64,000 nucleotides of DNA from Luteimonas sp. FCS-9 (GTDB lineage Bacteria; Pseudomonadota; Gammaproteobacteria; Xanthomonadales; Xanthomonadaceae), in the NCBI RefSeq assembly GCF_001014645.1, contig NZ_LASZ01000007.1:1-64000 (forward strand). The letters run 5' to 3'. Both the position numbers and the translations under genes were made by a program. This document shows positions 8,901-18,114 of this stretch, one piece after another. Each line of letters opens with the position of its first letter. Positions within the stretch are counted from its first letter, which is position 1. The notes under the pieces were generated by a model. It saw only the letters and a program-made list of their open reading frames with translations, was not told the DNA's origin and made no database searches.

Positions 8901-9830
8901 ATGTCCCTCGATCCCGCCCTCCGCACCCGCATCGAGACCCTGCTGCAGGGCAATCGGGCCGTGCTGTTCATGAAGGGCTCGCCGATGGCGCCGCAGTGCG
9001 GCTTCTCGGCCAAGGCCGTGTCCGCGCTCGACGCGGTCGGCGTCGACTACGCCCACGTCAACGTGCTCGAGGACGGCGAGATCCGCGAGGGCATCAAGGC
9101 CTACGGCGAATGGCCGACGATCCCCCAGCTCTACGTCGACGGCGAACTGGTCGGCGGCAGCGACATCATCGAGCAGATGGCCGGCAGCGGCGAACTGCAC
9201 GGGCTGTTCGGCGTCGAGGCGCCCGATCGCACCCCGCCGACGATCGCGATCACGCTGGCCGCGCGCGAGATGATCGCCAAGGCGCTGGCCGATGCCGGCG
9301 GCGACTACGCGCTGCAGATCGACATCGACCGCAACTTCCGCGCCCGCCTGCAGCTGGCGCCGCGCAACCCGTCGGCGATCGTCAGCGACGTGGCGGGCCT
9401 GCTGGTGCAGTTCGACCTGGCCAGCGCGCGCCGCGCCGAGGGTCTGACGATCGATTTCGCCGACGACATCCGCGGCCGCGGCCTGGTCATCGACAACCCG
9501 AACGCGCCCAGGACGGTCCAGGAGATCGGCCCGGCCGAGGCCGACGACCGGATCGCCGCCGGCAAGCTCACGCTGGTCGACGTGCGGCCGCCCGAGGAGC
9601 GCGCCACCGCCTCGGTGTCGCGCCCGTTCGAGGTCCTCGACGGCGAGGGCATCCAGCGCCTGCAGGCGCTGCCCAAGGACACCCCGCTGGCATTCCTGTG
9701 CCACCGCGGCGGCCGCAGCCTGCAGGCCGCCGAGCACTTCCGCAACCAGGGCTTCACCCACGTCTACAACGTCACCGGCGGCATCGACGCCTGGAGCGAC
9801 AGCGTCGACGGCGGCGTGCCGAAGTACTGA
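8901..9830 (+). CDS. monothiol glutaredoxin fused to A-type-like and rhodanese domains
   Basis: A 309-residue, three-domain protein. Residues 1-105 are a Grx4-type monothiol glutaredoxin with KGSPMAPQCGFS (Cys33) and WPTIPQLYVDGE, a family that carries Fe-S clusters. Residues about 112-205 resemble the HesB/IscA fold (ends GRGLVIDNPNAP) but lack all the cluster-binding cysteines. Residues about 210-309 are a rhodanese with active loop CHRGGRS (Cys267). This suggests a role joining sulfur transfer with Fe-S carriage in the cytoplasm. The ATG at 8901 matches the family N-terminus; the long open frame upstream is not coding. Confidence 0.93.
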   Translation: MSLDPALRTRIETLLQGNRAVLFMKGSPMAPQCGFSAKAVSALDAVGVDYAHVNVLEDGEIREGIKAYGEWPTIPQLYVDGELVGGSDIIEQMAGSGELHGLFGVEAPDRTPPTIAITLAAREMIAKALADAGGDYALQIDIDRNFRARLQLAPRNPSAIVSDVAGLLVQFDLASARRAEGLTIDFADDIRGRGLVIDNPNAPRTVQEIGPAEADDRIAAGKLTLVDVRPPEERATASVSRPFEVLDGEGIQRLQALPKDTPLAFLCHRGGRSLQAAEHFRNQGFTHVYNVTGGIDAWSDSVDGGVPKY

Positions 9831-9858
9831 GTGCCCTGCTGCGCCTGCGCGCGCGATT

Positions 9859-10080
9859 CACCTCCCCCGCCTGCGGGGGAGGTCGGCGCGCACAGCGCGC
9901 CGGGCGGGGGCACGGGCCCTTGGCGGAAAAGCGCCCCCATCCCAACCTTCCACCCGTGAAGGGCGCAATGCCCCGCCATGCGGGGGAAGGAGCCAAGCGC
10001 AGCCCCCTGCGACTCACCTCCCCCGCCATGCGGGGACGGCGCCAAGCGCAGGACCCCATGCGATTCCTCTCCCCCGCGTG
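9859..10080. repeat. dispersed hairpin repeat, copy 2
   Basis: Beta module (9859-9915) with stem CCTCCCCCGC-CT-GCGGGGGAGG and second stem GGCGCGC-ACA-GCGCGCC, then an alpha module (about 9932-9993), then a decayed beta fragment with CTCCCCCGCCATGCGGGGA. It fills most of the 388-base gap between grxD and the diguanylate cyclase gene; nothing else is recognised in that gap. Confidence 0.85.
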
Positions 10081-10218
10081 AGCACTCCACGCGGCACGTC
10101 CCCACCCGCGCGGCCCTCAAGTCCGCCGCCGGAAGGCCGATAACGATCGCGATCAGTCGCAGTCCGCCACGGCCCCGGCACGTGACGAGGTCGACTGTCC
10201 TTCGACGACGTGGCCTCC

Positions 10219-11724
10219 ATGCGGAAACCGTCCAATCCGTCCGATCCTCCCGTACGCCCGAAGGTGGCGCGCGGGCGCGAGGGCGCGATCGGGTCCGAGG
10301 CGCTGGTCGCGCTGTTCGCGCAGGCCCACGAGCCGCAGGCGCTGCTGGCCGCCTTCGCCGACGGCGTCGCCGGGCTGCACGACGAGCTCGGCGGGCTCGG
10401 CCAGTACCTGCAGTCGGCCTGCGCCAGCGGCGACTGGCCCGCCTACGGCCGCGCGATGCGGCAGCTGATCGACAAGTACGTGCGCTTCGTCGATCTCGAC
10501 GCGCCTGCGCCGGCCGCCGATGATGCCTCGGCCCGCCTGCGCGACCTGCTGCGGCAGACGCTGGGCGTCGCGCTGGCGGCGCTGCTGCGCAATGAGCAGG
10601 CGCTGTCGGACGAGGCGCTCGCGCTGGCCAGGGCGTTCCGCGACCACGCGCCGGGCGATGCGCTCGAGGCGCTGGCGCAGCGGCTGTCCGAGCTGTGCCG
10701 CCGCGTGGGCGTGCATGCCGAGGCGGCCGAGGAGCAGGTCGCGCTGCTGATCGGGCTGTTCGAGCTGCTGCTGCAGAACGTCGGCGAACTGCTCGACGAG
10801 AAGAGCTGGCTGCACGGTCAGATCTCGCAGATCCGCGGCCTGCTCGCCGGCCCGCTCGACCGGCGCTCGATCGAGGAGGCGCGCACCGAGCTGCGCGAGG
10901 TGATCTACCGGCAGGGCGTGCTCAAGCAGGGCATCGACGCGTCCAAGGTCGCGATGAAGTCGATGATGACCACCTTCGTCGAGCGCCTGGACGGCATGGC
11001 GGTGCACACCGGCGAGTACCAGGACCGGCTGGCCGGCCATGCGCAGCGGATCCGCGAGGCGCGCAGCATCGCCGGGCTCAACGGCGTGCTCGACGCGGTG
11101 CTCGACGACACCGGGCGGATCCAGGCCCAGGCGCTGCGCGCGCGCGACGACCTGATTGCCGCGCGGCTGGAGGTCGAGGAGAGCGAGAAGCGGATCCACC
11201 TGCTGGAACAGAAGCTGCGCGACGCCGCCTGGCTGGCGCGCGAGGACGAGCTGACCAGCTGCCTCAACCGGCGCGGCTTCGACGAGGCCTTCGAGCGCGA
11301 GGCCGCGCGCGCGCGCGAGGACCGGCCGCTGTGCATGGCGCTGGTGGACCTCGACGACTTCCGCCGGCTCAACGCCACCCACGGCCACCTCGGCGGCGAC
11401 GCGGCGCTGCGGCACTTCGTCGACGTCGCCCGCCTGACGCTGCGCGAGAGCGACATCGTCGGCCGCTTCGGCGGCGAGGAGTTCGTGATTCTGATGCCGG
11501 CGACGACGCTCGCGCACGCGCTCGCCGCGCTCGCCCGCCTGCGCACCGTGCTCGCGCACCGGCCGGTGCTGCACGACGAGACCCGCATCGTCATCACCTT
11601 CAGCGCCGGCGTCGCGCTGCGACGGCCGCGCGAGACGCTCGAATCGCTGCTCAAGCGCGCCGACCTGGCGATGTACAGCGCCAAGCGCGCGGGCAAGGAC
11701 CGGAGCATGGCCGCGCAGGCCTGA
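10219..11724 (+). CDS. diguanylate cyclase (GGDEF), soluble
   Basis: Synthesises the second messenger cyclic di-GMP. The 501-residue product has a long helical N-terminal part (about 1-300, coiled-coil rich, no membrane segment or known sensor) and a C-terminal GGDEF domain (about 335-495). The signature is RFGGEEF (GGEEF at 418-422), and RESD five residues before it forms an intact inhibitory I-site, so product feedback is expected. Start at the ATG at 10219; a GTG three codons upstream is equally open. Cyclic di-GMP commonly controls exopolysaccharide production, so a regulatory link to the following loci is plausible. Confidence 0.93.
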   Translation: MRKPSNPSDPPVRPKVARGREGAIGSEALVALFAQAHEPQALLAAFADGVAGLHDELGGLGQYLQSACASGDWPAYGRAMRQLIDKYVRFVDLDAPAPAADDASARLRDLLRQTLGVALAALLRNEQALSDEALALARAFRDHAPGDALEALAQRLSELCRRVGVHAEAAEEQVALLIGLFELLLQNVGELLDEKSWLHGQISQIRGLLAGPLDRRSIEEARTELREVIYRQGVLKQGIDASKVAMKSMMTTFVERLDGMAVHTGEYQDRLAGHAQRIREARSIAGLNGVLDAVLDDTGRIQAQALRARDDLIAARLEVEESEKRIHLLEQKLRDAAWLAREDELTSCLNRRGFDEAFEREAARAREDRPLCMALVDLDDFRRLNATHGHLGGDAALRHFVDVARLTLRESDIVGRFGGEEFVILMPATTLAHALAALARLRTVLAHRPVLHDETRIVITFSAGVALRRPRETLESLLKRADLAMYSAKRAGKDRSMAAQA

Positions 11725-11785
11725 GCCGCGCCCGCCGCGGCGCGCCGGAACGCTACACTCGCGCGGTCGCGTCGAAGGATGTCGC

Positions 11786-14700
11786 ATGCTTCCGGGCTGG
11801 ATCCTGCTGCTGGTGTCGCTGGGCTACGCCGCGCTGCTGTTCGCGGTGGCGTGGTACGGCGACCGGCGGCCGCTCTACCCGCAGCGGCCCTGGCTGCGGC
11901 CGGTGGTCTACAGCCTGGCGCTGGCGGTGTACTGCTCGTCGTGGACGTTCTACGGCGCGGTCGGCACGGCCGCGCGCCAGGGCATCGGCTACCTGCCGAT
12001 CTACCTCGGCCCGCTGCTCCTGCTGCTGTTCGGCTGGCGCATCCTCGAGCGGCTGGCGCTGATCGCCCAGTCTCAGAACACCGTCTCGATCGCCGACTTC
12101 ATCGCCTCGCGCTACGGCCGCTCGCAGCGGCTGGCGGCGATGGTGGCCGGCATCGCGCTGGTCGCGGCGGTGCCGTACCTGGCGCTTCAGTACAAGGCGG
12201 TGGCGATCAGCCTGGGCGTGCTCGGCGGCCCGGACGATCCGGTCACGCCGTTCGGCGACCCGGCGTTCTACGTCGCGGCGCTGATGGCGCTGTTCGCGAT
12301 CCTGTTCGGCACCCGCAAGGTCGACGCCACCGAGCACCGGCCGGGCCTGATGCTGGCCGTCGCGCTCGAATCGCTGATCAAGCTGCTGGCGCTGGTCGCC
12401 GTGGGCCTGTTCGCGACGCTGTGGCTGGGCGCGCGCGACCTGCACATGGTCGAGGCCACGCGCGCGCTCGTCGACAACACGCCGCCCACCGGCTTCGTCG
12501 CGCAGAGCCTGCTCGCGTTCGCGGCGCTGATCTGCCTGCCGCGGCAGTTCCACGTCGCGGTCGTGGAGTGCGGCGACGTGCGCGACATCCGACGCGCGCG
12601 CTGGCTGTTCGGCGGCTACCTGGCGATCGTCTGCCTGATGGTGCTGCCGATCGCCAGCGCCGGCGTCGCGCTGTTCGGCCGCGACGGCCCGGTCGCGCCC
12701 GACAGCTTCGTGCTGGCGCTGCCGATGGCCGAGAACGCGGACGTGATCGCGCTGTTCGCCTACATCGGCGGGTTCTCGGCCGCGACCGGTATGGTCATCG
12801 TCTCGTCGGTCGCACTGGCGACGATGCTCAGCAACGACCTGGTGATGCCGCTGCTGCTGCGCCGCGGCTACGCCGAGCGCCACGGCGGCAACGTCGGCTC
12901 GACGGTGCTGTGGATCCGCCGGGTGGCGATCGTCGCACTCGCCGCGCTGGCCTACGGCTACTACCGGGTCAGCGGCTCGGACACCACGCTGGCTGCGTTC
13001 GGGCTGATGTCGTTCGCCGCGGTCGCGCAGTTCGCGCCGGCGCTGATCGGCGGGCTGTACTGGCGCGGCGCGAGCCGGCGCGGCGTCGAGGCCGGCCTGC
13101 TGCTGGGCTTCGCGATCTGGAGCTATACGCTCATGCTGCCGGCGCTGACCGAATCGGGCTGGATCGAGCCGCAGTGGCTCGACACCGGCCCGTTCGGCAT
13201 CGCCTGGCTGCAGCCGCGCGCGCTGTTCGGGCTCGCCGGCTGGGACCCGCTGACCCACGGCACGTTCTGGTCGCTGCTGGGCAACGTCGGCGCGCTGCTG
13301 CTGGTGTCGGCGCGCTGGCGGCCCTCGCTCGACGAGCGCCTGCGCGCGGCGCCGTTCCTCGATCCCTACGCCGAACGGCGCGCGCTGGCGTCCGAGGACT
13401 GGAGCGGCAACATCAGCGTCGGCGACCTGCTGACGCTGATCGGTCGCATCGTCGGCGACCACACCGCCCGGCGCGCGTTCGACGAGTACGCCCAGGCCCA
13501 GGCGCGCCCGCTCGTGCTCAATGCTTCGGCCGACCGCACCTGGCTGCAGTTCACCGAGCGTCAGCTCGCCGCCGCGGTTGGCGCCTCGTCGGCGCGCCTG
13601 CTGATGACCAGCGCGCTCAAGGGCTCTGGCATGGAGGTCGACGAGGTCGTCGCGATGCTCGACGAGGCCGGCCAGGAACTGCGCTTCAACCGCGAGGTGC
13701 TGTCCTCGACGCTGGAGAACATCGACCATGGCGTGAGTGTCGTCGACCGCACGATGCGGCTGGTGGCCTGGAACCGCAGCTACCAGCGGCTGTTCGGCTA
13801 CCCCGACAACATGCTCTACGTCGGTCGCCCGGTCGCCGACCTGATCCGCTACAACGCCGAGCGCGGCGAGCTGGGCCCGCGCGACGCGATCGACATCAAG
13901 ACCGAGGTCGACAAGCGCATCGCCTACATGCGCGCCGGCTCGCCGCACGTGTCCGAGCGCGTGCTCGGCAACGGCCAGGTCATCGAGCTGCGCGGCCAGC
14001 CGCTGCCCGGCGGCGGCTACGCGACCAGCTACAGCGACGTCACCGACTACAAGCGCGCCGAGCGCGCGCTGCGCGAGATCAACGAGACGCTCGAGCAGCG
14101 CGTGGCCGAGCGCACCCGCGAGGCCGAGGCCGCGCAGGAATCGCGCTCGCGCTTCCTGACCGCGGTCAGCCACGACGTGCTGCAGCCGCTCAACGCCGCG
14201 CGGCTGTTCACCTCCGCGCTGCGCGAGACGCCCGACCCGGGCGAGCAGCGCCACCTGGCCGAGCGCATCGATACCTCGCTGCGCGCGGCCGAGGAACTGC
14301 TCGACGGCCTGCTCGACGTCTCCCGGCTCGACGCCGGTGCGCTCAAGCCGGAGATCGTCGACTTCGACGTCGCCGAACTGCTGCGCCAGCTCGCCGGCCA
14401 GTACGCGCCGATGGCCAAGGCGCGCGGCCTGGACATCCGCCTGTACGCGCCGCCCACGCCGGTGCGCAGCGACCGCCGCCTGCTGCGCCGCGTGCTGCAG
14501 AACTTCCCCGCGAACGCGCTGCGCTACACCCGCAGCGGACGCATCGTGCTGTCCGCGCGCCGGCGCGGCGACGACGTCGCACTGCAGGTCTGGGACACCG
14601 GGCCGGGCATCCCCGAGCACCACATGAGCCAGATCTACGACGAGTTCCACCGCTACGAGCACACCTTCGACTGGGACGGTCGCGGCCTGGGCCTGGGCCT

Positions 14701-15256
14701 GTCGATCTGCCAGCGCATCTCGCGACTGCTCGGACACACGCTCGACGCGCGCGCGGTGGTCGGCCGCGGCAGCATGTTCTCGATCACCGTGCCGCGCAGC
14801 GCGCCGGCGGCGGTCGTCGCCACGCCGGCGCCCGCGCCGCTGCACGACGAATCGCTGCGCGGCCTGCGCGTGCTGTGCGTGGACAACGACGACGACATCC
14901 TCGCCGGCATGCGCGCGCTGCTGCGACGCTGGGACGCGGTACCGCTGTGCGCCAAGACCATCGACGAGGCCATCGCGGCGATGGACGAACGACCCGACGT
15001 GCTGCTGGTCGACTTCCACCTGCACGACCGCCTCGACGGCCTGGACACCCTGGACGCGCTGCGCGGCATGGCGCCCGAGACGCCCGGCGCGCTGCTGACC
15101 GCCGACGGCAGCGACACGCTCAAGCAGACCGCACGCATCCGCGGCTACCGGGTACTCACCAAGCCGGTCAAGCCGGCCTCGATGCGCGCGTTCCTCGCCG
15201 CCCAGCGCAGCGCGATGACCGCGCGCCGCGCCCGCGCCGAGACGCAGCTCCACTGA
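11786..15256 (+). CDS. hybrid sensor histidine kinase with Na+/solute symporter-type sensor
   Basis: A 1156-residue membrane kinase. Residues 1 to about 500 form a 12-14 helix sodium:solute symporter-like domain (SLC5 type), as in CbrA of Pseudomonas. Then follow a PAS domain (about 640-755), a short coiled coil, HisKA with AVSHDVLQPLN (His796), a HATPase with VWDTGPGIPE and GRGLGLGLSI, and a receiver domain with Asp1076 in LLVDFHL. It probably couples solute availability to phosphorelay. A TACACT hexamer at 11754-11759 could be its -10 box. No partner regulator gene is adjacent. Confidence 0.93.
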   Translation: MLPGWILLLVSLGYAALLFAVAWYGDRRPLYPQRPWLRPVVYSLALAVYCSSWTFYGAVGTAARQGIGYLPIYLGPLLLLLFGWRILERLALIAQSQNTVSIADFIASRYGRSQRLAAMVAGIALVAAVPYLALQYKAVAISLGVLGGPDDPVTPFGDPAFYVAALMALFAILFGTRKVDATEHRPGLMLAVALESLIKLLALVAVGLFATLWLGARDLHMVEATRALVDNTPPTGFVAQSLLAFAALICLPRQFHVAVVECGDVRDIRRARWLFGGYLAIVCLMVLPIASAGVALFGRDGPVAPDSFVLALPMAENADVIALFAYIGGFSAATGMVIVSSVALATMLSNDLVMPLLLRRGYAERHGGNVGSTVLWIRRVAIVALAALAYGYYRVSGSDTTLAAFGLMSFAAVAQFAPALIGGLYWRGASRRGVEAGLLLGFAIWSYTLMLPALTESGWIEPQWLDTGPFGIAWLQPRALFGLAGWDPLTHGTFWSLLGNVGALLLVSARWRPSLDERLRAAPFLDPYAERRALASEDWSGNISVGDLLTLIGRIVGDHTARRAFDEYAQAQARPLVLNASADRTWLQFTERQLAAAVGASSARLLMTSALKGSGMEVDEVVAMLDEAGQELRFNREVLSSTLENIDHGVSVVDRTMRLVAWNRSYQRLFGYPDNMLYVGRPVADLIRYNAERGELGPRDAIDIKTEVDKRIAYMRAGSPHVSERVLGNGQVIELRGQPLPGGGYATSYSDVTDYKRAERALREINETLEQRVAERTREAEAAQESRSRFLTAVSHDVLQPLNAARLFTSALRETPDPGEQRHLAERIDTSLRAAEELLDGLLDVSRLDAGALKPEIVDFDVAELLRQLAGQYAPMAKARGLDIRLYAPPTPVRSDRRLLRRVLQNFPANALRYTRSGRIVLSARRRGDDVALQVWDTGPGIPEHHMSQIYDEFHRYEHTFDWDGRGLGLGLSICQRISRLLGHTLDARAVVGRGSMFSITVPRSAPAAVVATPAPAPLHDESLRGLRVLCVDNDDDILAGMRALLRRWDAVPLCAKTIDEAIAAMDERPDVLLVDFHLHDRLDGLDTLDALRGMAPETPGALLTADGSDTLKQTARIRGYRVLTKPVKPASMRAFLAAQRSAMTARRARAETQLH

Positions 15257-15300
15257 CCTGCGTGCGACGCCCGCCGGCCGCGCGCCCGGTGACGCCGCGG

Positions 15301-15383
15301 CGCGCGCGAGCGCGCTCCTACAGCAGGCGTCCGACGTTTCATGGCGCTTGCGCGAACCACTTGTAGGCGCGCGCTCGCGCGCG
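15301..15383. repeat. GTAG-type REP doublet (REPIN-like inverted pair)
   Basis: Two 22-base arms (15301-15322 and 15362-15383) are reverse complements at 21 of 22 positions, separated by 39 bases. Each arm is itself an imperfect GC palindrome ending in the GTAG tetranucleotide (TGTAGGCGCGCGCTC), the hallmark of REP elements of Xanthomonadaceae and Pseudomonas that are spread by RAYT transposases. No RAYT gene is in the window. The rest of the 415-base gap (15257-15671) holds no supported gene. Confidence 0.75.
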
Positions 15384-15671
15384 AAGCCGCGTTCCGGGCA
15401 GGCGACCGACGTGCCTTGCTGCGACGGCTTCGCCAGGAGCTTCCGGATCGTCCACGGCTGCATTCCCGGCAATTCGCCCTCGTGGCCGGACCACTCGTCC
15501 GCCTGCCGCGCGCAGTCCGTGCTGTGCCTGCCCGCGTCCGCCGCGCTGCTGTCAGCCTGCGCGTCCACCATGCAGCGACCGGCCGGCGCGTCGGTCGGGC
15601 CGCGGTGCATGACGGATCCATAACGCGGCCGGTTGCTAGGCTGCGGCTTTCGCAACGCAGACGGCCGCCGC

Positions 15672-16013
15672 ATGAGCACACGCTACCTGATCCGCATTCC
15701 CGACGCCGACAAGGCCCGCACGTCGGGAGCCTACGCCCTGCGCTCGCAGGGCCCGGAGGGCATCGCCGCCGAACTGCAGGACGCCCTGCGCGGCGACAGC
15801 CTGTTCGCCCGCTGGCGCGCCGACCAGCCCGATCCGGACGACGTCGATCCCGCGCTGGGCATCACCGACCCGGCCGCGCAGGTCGTCGGCCAGCAGCGCG
15901 ACCTGGACATCGACCTGACGGTCGACACCGTGATCTCGAGCACGGTGCTCAAGCATCGCCTGCGCCTGCTCGCCGGCAGCGCCTGGGAACTGCGCGACGT
16001 CCGCGCCGCCTGA
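15672..16013 (+). CDS. conserved hypothetical protein, 113 residues
   Basis: Product begins MSTRYLIRIPDADKARTSG and has no signal peptide, membrane helix or recognisable domain. It is rich in Asp/Ala with a helical middle part and ends in a short beta/alpha segment (LKHRLRLLAGSAWELRDV). The ATG follows a promoter-like TAGGCT at 15637-15642 by 29 bases, and composition is protein-like, unlike the shadows around it. Neighbours are repeats on both sides, so the context says nothing about function. Confidence 0.6.
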   Translation: MSTRYLIRIPDADKARTSGAYALRSQGPEGIAAELQDALRGDSLFARWRADQPDPDDVDPALGITDPAAQVVGQQRDLDIDLTVDTVISSTVLKHRLRLLAGSAWELRDVRAA

Positions 16014-16188
16014 GCGCGGCGACGGCGGCAACCGGTGCGGTCGCCTGCGTCGTCGTCTTCGCATCCGGCGGGTCGCGGTTCCAGCGCATTGCGAAGGCCG
16101 GTGTCTGCGCCCGACCTCGATGGCCGGCGGCGCCTCGCCTGCCTTGCAGCAGGGCCGCGGCGAAGCGCGGTCGACCGGGACGGCCCAT

Positions 16189-16243
16189 GCCCCCACCCGG
16201 CGCGCGACGCGCGCCGACCTCCCCCGCAGCGCGGGGGAGGTGA
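16189..16243. repeat. dispersed hairpin repeat, copy 3 (reverse orientation)
   Basis: A beta module in the opposite orientation to copies 1 and 2: CCCCCACCC, then a GGCGCGC..GCGCGCC stem, then ACCTCCCCCGC-AGC-GCGGGGGAGGT. It lies downstream of the 113-residue gene. Confidence 0.8.
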
Positions 16244-16402
16244 CTTCCCCCTCGCCCCGTTCCTCGACGTCGACCTCACCCGCGCGTCAAACCAATCCCG
16301 CATGCGCCGGGACCATGCTCCGCTGCGTCCGCCCTGGGTGCGCGGCGACACGTCCCTCTCGACCGGCAGCCTTGAACCCACCCGCGCGTCAAGCCGACCC
16401 GC

Positions 16403-16575
16403 ATGCGCCGGGACACCTTCCGCTCCCTTCCCTCATGCGTCAGGACACCTTGCGCTTCCTTCCCGCGCGCGCCAGGACACCTTCCGCCCCCTCCCCGCGT
16501 GCGCCAGGACACCTTCCGCCCCTCCCCGCGTGCGCCGGGACACCTTCCGCTCCCTCCCCCGCGCGCGGGGGAAGG
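16403..16575. repeat. short tandem repeat, five copies of about 32 bp
   Basis: Five copies (starting near 16403, 16435, 16469, 16501 and 16532) share the core GGACACCTTCCGC, followed by a C-rich tail. Spacing is 31-34 bases with no unique spacers, so it is not a CRISPR array. The last copy runs into GCGCGCGGGGGAAGG just before the DUF559 gene end. Confidence 0.75.
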
Positions 16576-16592
16576 TTGGGTGGGGGCCGCGG

Positions 16593-17018
16593 TTAGCGGT
16601 GATCCGTCCGGCTCTGACCCGCCAGCGCATCGGCGCACAGTGCCTGACGGACCCGCAGGCATACACCCTCCGGATTGCCGAGCACGTCGTGGTTCCAGAA
16701 CCGAAGCAGCCGGTAGCCCCGCATTCGCAGGAAGGCGTCGCGCATCGCATCGGACGCCGAGCCTGCGTGTTGCCCGCCGTCGACCTCGATCACCAGCCGG
16801 CGGGCCAGGCAGACGAAATCGACGACGTAAGGGCCGACCGGATGCTGGCGGCGAAAACGTGCGCCCTCCACCTGCCGCATGCGCAGATGGCGCCACAGGG
16901 CACGCTCGGCCCTGGTCATGTCGCGCCGGAGACGACGTGCCGCATCGCGTTTCGCACCTGGCCGCACCGTCGGCTCCGACAAGGACGGGAACACGGAGCC
17001 TGACGGCGGTCGAGACAT
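16593..17018 (-). CDS. DUF559 domain protein (Vsr-like endonuclease fold)
   Basis: The 141-residue product contains the DUF559 core: DMTRAERALWRHLR, then FRRQHPVGPYVVDFVCL and RLVIEVDGGQH, which carry the acidic and charged residues of a PD-(D/E)XK/Vsr-type nuclease fold. Members are small stand-alone proteins of unknown role, often moved between strains. The ATG at 17018 is the likely start, though no clear ribosome site precedes it and the first 30 residues are poorly structured. Flanked by hairpin repeats on both sides. Confidence 0.8.
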   Translation of the reverse strand: MSRPPSGSVFPSLSEPTVRPGAKRDAARRLRRDMTRAERALWRHLRMRQVEGARFRRQHPVGPYVVDFVCLARRLVIEVDGGQHAGSASDAMRDAFLRMRGYRLLRFWNHDVLGNPEGVCLRVRQALCADALAGQSRTDHR

Positions 17019-17067
17019 CGGCACAGCAGGAAACGGCGCGATAGCGCGTCGGTGTATTCCGCGGCGG

Positions 17068-17119
17068 GCCCCCACCCGACGCGCGACGCGCGCCGACCTC
17101 CCCCGCATGCGGGGGAGGT
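17068..17119. repeat. dispersed hairpin repeat, copy 4 (reverse orientation)
   Basis: Beta module in reverse orientation: CCCCCACCCGA, a GCGCGC stem region, then ACCTCCCCCGC-AT-GCGGGGGAGGT. It lies between the DUF559 and ubiA genes, downstream of ubiA. Confidence 0.8.
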
Positions 17120-17190
17120 GCCCGTCACGACCCTCGGACGTCGACATCTCACCAAGCGACCCGCGCAGCGGGCAGGCCGGCAGATCTTCC

Positions 17191-18114
17191 TCAGCCTGCA
17201 AGCCGCGACAGCGGCGGCAGGGCGTAGTGTGCGGCGATGCCGGCGAAGACCGTCATGCCGACCCAGTGGTTGTGCAGGAACGCGCGGAAGCACGGGCCGC
17301 GCTCGCGGCCGCGGGCGATCGCGAACTCCCAGGCGACCAGGCCGATCGCGACGGCCAGCCCCAGCCAGTAGTACGCGCCGAGGCCGGCCTGGCGGCCGGC
17401 GAGCGCGAGGGCGGCGAAGGTCGCGGCGTAAAGCAGGGCCTGCGCCAGCAGGTCGTGGCGGCCGAACAGGATCGCGGTGGACTTGGCGCCGGCCTGGAGA
17501 TCGTCCTCGCGGTCGACCATGGCGTACCAGGTGTCGTACGCGGTCGCCCAGAAGATGTTGGCCACGAACAGCACCCAGCCCACCGGCGGCACCGTGCCCT
17601 GCACGGCCGCGAACGCCATCGGGATCGCCCAGCCGAACGAGATGCCCAAGTACACCTGCGGCAGGTGGGTGTAGCGCTTGAGATACGGATAGCTGGCCGC
17701 GAGCAGCACGCCGACGACGCTCATCAGCACGGTCAGCCGGTTCATCGTCAGCACCAGCGCGAACGCGACCAGCATCAGCCCGGCGAACAGCAGCAGCGCC
17801 TCGCGCCCGCGCACCGCGCCGCTGGCCAGCGGGCGGTCCTTGGTGCGTTCGACATGGGGATCGAGCCAGCGATCGGCATAGTCGTTGATCACGCAGCCGG
17901 CCGAACGGGTCAGCCAGACGCCGGCGCTGAACACCGCCAGCGTCCACCACGGCGGCAGCCCGCCCGCGGCGATCCACAGCGCCCACCAGGTCGGCCACAG
18001 CAGCAGCAGCCAGCCGATCGGGCGGTCGCCGCGGACCAGTTTCCAGTACTGCGCGAGGCGGTCGCGCCAGGGCGCGGCGGGCCGCGGAGAAGAGGGGACG
18101 TCGTGCGGAATCAT
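17191..18114 (-). CDS. ubiA: 4-hydroxybenzoate polyprenyltransferase
   Basis: Integral membrane enzyme that attaches the polyprenyl chain to 4-hydroxybenzoate in ubiquinone biosynthesis. The 307-residue product has eight to nine helices and the two aspartate-rich motifs: [20 protein letters not shown] and [13 protein letters not shown]. The ATG at 18114 (MIPHDVPSS) is the first ATG; a TTG three codons upstream is open as well. It is transcribed away from the polysaccharide locus and is unrelated to it. Confidence 0.95.
   Translation of the reverse strand: MIPHDVPSSPRPAAPWRDRLAQYWKLVRGDRPIGWLLLLWPTWWALWIAAGGLPPWWTLAVFSAGVWLTRSAGCVINDYADRWLDPHVERTKDRPLASGAVRGREALLLFAGLMLVAFALVLTMNRLTVLMSVVGVLLAASYPYLKRYTHLPQVYLGISFGWAIPMAFAAVQGTVPPVGWVLFVANIFWATAYDTWYAMVDREDDLQAGAKSTAILFGRHDLLAQALLYAATFAALALAGRQAGLGAYYWLGLAVAIGLVAWEFAIARGRERGPCFRAFLHNHWVGMTVFAGIAAHYALPPLSRLAG

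Larger units (their letters stand above)
16014..16592. other. repeat-filled intergenic region
   Basis: This 579-base gap contains a reverse-oriented beta hairpin (16189-16243), two copies of a GC-rich segment about 101 bases apart (from 16277 and 16378) and a 32-base tandem array (16403-16575). Open frames crossing it translate to low-complexity repeats; I see no gene. Confidence 0.6.

Noticed and set aside
15348-15623. Short + strand frame with several cysteines.
   Set aside because: It starts inside the REP doublet, has no ribosome site and no coherent protein-like pattern.
16403-16575. 32-bp repeats considered as a CRISPR array.
   Set aside because: Copies are head-to-tail and degenerate with no spacers between them.
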